Below, one piece after another: positions 6,561-7,552 of a DNA stretch of 7,552 bases; position 1 is the first letter of the stretch; each line of letters begins with the position of its first letter. Location: NCBI GenBank assembly GCA_900548875.1, contig URMA01000119.1, forward strand, positions 1 to 7,552, in the 5' to 3' direction. A model generated the notes under the pieces. The model was given only the letters and a program-made list of their open reading frames with translations, made no database searches and had not been told where the DNA came from. A program made the translations under genes and the position numbers. Source of the stretch: an uncultured Porphyromonadaceae bacterium. GTDB taxonomy: Bacteria; Bacteroidota; Bacteroidia; Bacteroidales; Muribaculaceae.

Positions 6561-7130
6561 ATGGAAGTAATAAAAACTGACATTGAAGGCGTGGTAATTA
6601 TCGAACCGCGCATTTTCCGCGACGACCGCGGCTATTTCTTCGAATCGTTCTCGCAACGCGAGTTTCAGGAAAAAGTGTGCAACACGGTGTTCGTACAGGA
6701 CAATGAAAGCAAGTCAAGCTATGGCGTGCTTCGTGGTCTGCATTTCCAGAAACCGCCTTATGCACAGTCAAAACTGGTGCGCGTCATCAAAGGTGCCGTG
6801 CTCGACGTGGCTGTCGACATCCGCAAGGGTTCTCCGACATTCGGACAGCATGTGGCCGTTGAACTAACAGAGGACAACCACCGCCAGTTCTTCATTCCGC
6901 GCGGCTTTGCCCACGGCTTCAGCGTGCTCACCGATGAAGTGATTTTCCAATACAAGTGCGACAATTTCTATGCACCGCAATCGGAAGGCGCACTCGCGTG
7001 GGACGACCCCGACCTCGGCATCGACTGGCGTCTGCCTGCCGAAAAGGTAATTCTCTCTGAAAAAGACCGCCACCACAGCCGTCTAAAGGACGCTGAATGG
7101 CTTTTTGACTATAACGAAAAACTCTATTAA
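6561..7130 (+). CDS. rfbC: dTDP-4-dehydrorhamnose 3,5-epimerase (RmlC/RfbC)
   Basis: This cytoplasmic cupin-fold enzyme, normally a dimer, epimerises C3 and C5 of dTDP-4-keto-6-deoxyglucose, the third step to dTDP-L-rhamnose. The 189 residues fit the family's usual length of about 180-190. Visible features are FRDDRGYFFESF (19-30), the LRGLHFQ block (57-63) whose His61 is the expected catalytic base, the cupin strand VLDVAVDIRKGSPTFG (80-95), FIPRGFAHGF (111-120) and YAPQSEGALAWDDPDLGIDW (137-156), where Tyr137 is the expected catalytic acid. The late LSEKD (165-169) is also typical. The gene is clearly more GC-rich than the export genes upstream. Only three bases separate its stop from the rfbD start, so the two are probably translationally linked. 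Confidence 0.97.
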   Translation: MEVIKTDIEGVVIIEPRIFRDDRGYFFESFSQREFQEKVCNTVFVQDNESKSSYGVLRGLHFQKPPYAQSKLVRVIKGAVLDVAVDIRKGSPTFGQHVAVELTEDNHRQFFIPRGFAHGFSVLTDEVIFQYKCDNFYAPQSEGALAWDDPDLGIDWRLPAEKVILSEKDRHHSRLKDAEWLFDYNEKLY

Positions 7131-7133
7131 ACA

Positions 7134-7552
7134 ATGAACATACTCGTAACTGGTGCCAACGGACAACTCGGCAACGAAATGCGTATCGTTGCAAAAAACA
7201 GCGCCGACAACTACATTTTTACCGACGTAGCGGAACTCGACATCACCAATGCCGCAGCAGTGGAAAAGATGGTTAAGGACAATGACGTGAATGTCATCGT
7301 CAACTGTGCCGCCTATACGAACGTCGACAAGGCAGAGGACGACCGCGAATTTGCCGAAATCCTCAACGCCAAGGCTGCCGAAAATCTGGCAGTGGCAATA
7401 AAGAAGAACAACGGTCTGCTCGTTCACGTGTCAACTGACTACGTATTCGGCGGAACAAAAAACAATACTCCTTGCAAAGAGGATGAACCGGCCAACCCGA
7501 CAGGTGTCTACGGTGTAACAAAACTTCATGGCGAACAGGCCATCATGGCTAA
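7134..7552 (+). CDS. rfbD: dTDP-4-dehydrorhamnose reductase (RmlD/RfbD), 5' part, cut by the window edge
   Basis: This enzyme uses NAD(P)H to reduce the 4-keto group and yield dTDP-L-rhamnose, the last step of the pathway. The open frame starts at the ATG at 7134 and runs off the right edge after 139 full codons, roughly half of the usual 280-300. It is an extended short-chain dehydrogenase. Visible features are the Rossmann motif MNILVTGANGQLG (1-13), LDIT (35-38), the NCAAYTNVDKAE block (57-68), STDYVFGG (100-107, catalytic Ser/Thr region) and YGVTK (126-130, the YxxxK catalytic pair Tyr126 and Lys130). No frame damage is visible. rfbB, the missing second-step dehydratase, would be expected downstream. 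Confidence 0.95.
   Translation, partial: MNILVTGANGQLGNEMRIVAKNSADNYIFTDVAELDITNAAAVEKMVKDNDVNVIVNCAAYTNVDKAEDDREFAEILNAKAAENLAVAIKKNNGLLVHVSTDYVFGGTKNNTPCKEDEPANPTGVYGVTKLHGEQAIMA

Overview
The window reads as the start of a surface-polysaccharide (capsule or O-antigen-like) biosynthesis operon from a member of the Bacteroidales. Four things point that way: a NusG-like UpxY antiterminator at the head of the operon, a promoter of the Bacteroidetes type (TTTG, 19 bases, TAnnTTTG), almost no Shine-Dalgarno sequences, and a tRNA without an encoded CCA end. The genus cannot be fixed from this sequence.

Bases 1-96 hold the 3' part of a tRNA-Ser(UGA) gene and its intrinsic terminator. Bases 97 to about 430 contain no intact gene. 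They hold a decayed remnant of an ISL3-type transposase on the minus strand, with an in-frame stop and apparent frameshifts. Next to it lies a tandem 15-base repeat that may be the end of that insertion sequence. Bases about 430-550 are AT-rich and show nothing I can assign. A good Bacteroidetes promoter lies at 551-581 and is followed by a leader of roughly 100 bases with short pairings that exclude one another.

From 691 to the right edge, seven genes run head to tail on the plus strand with gaps of only 3 to 33 bases: upxY (antiterminator), a WecA/MraY-type polyprenyl-phosphate sugar-1-phosphate transferase, a small Wza-type export lipoprotein, a Wzc-type chain-length regulator fused to a BY-kinase, then rfbA, rfbC and a truncated rfbD. 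I see no terminator or second promoter between them, so they are probably one transcript.

Together the genes give a coherent plan. UpxY would let RNA polymerase read through the long operon. The transferase would load the first sugar phosphate onto the lipid carrier. The lipoprotein and kinase would form the trans-envelope export and length-control machine. RfbA, RfbC and RfbD supply three of the four steps to dTDP-L-rhamnose; rfbB is not in the window and may lie beyond the right edge. Base composition rises from AT-rich in the export genes to GC-rich in rfbC and rfbD.

I do not see a new type of system here. The parts most worth a second look are the leader RNA ahead of upxY, the absence of upxZ, the strictly alternating tyrosine tail of the kinase, and the transposon remnant beside the tRNA.
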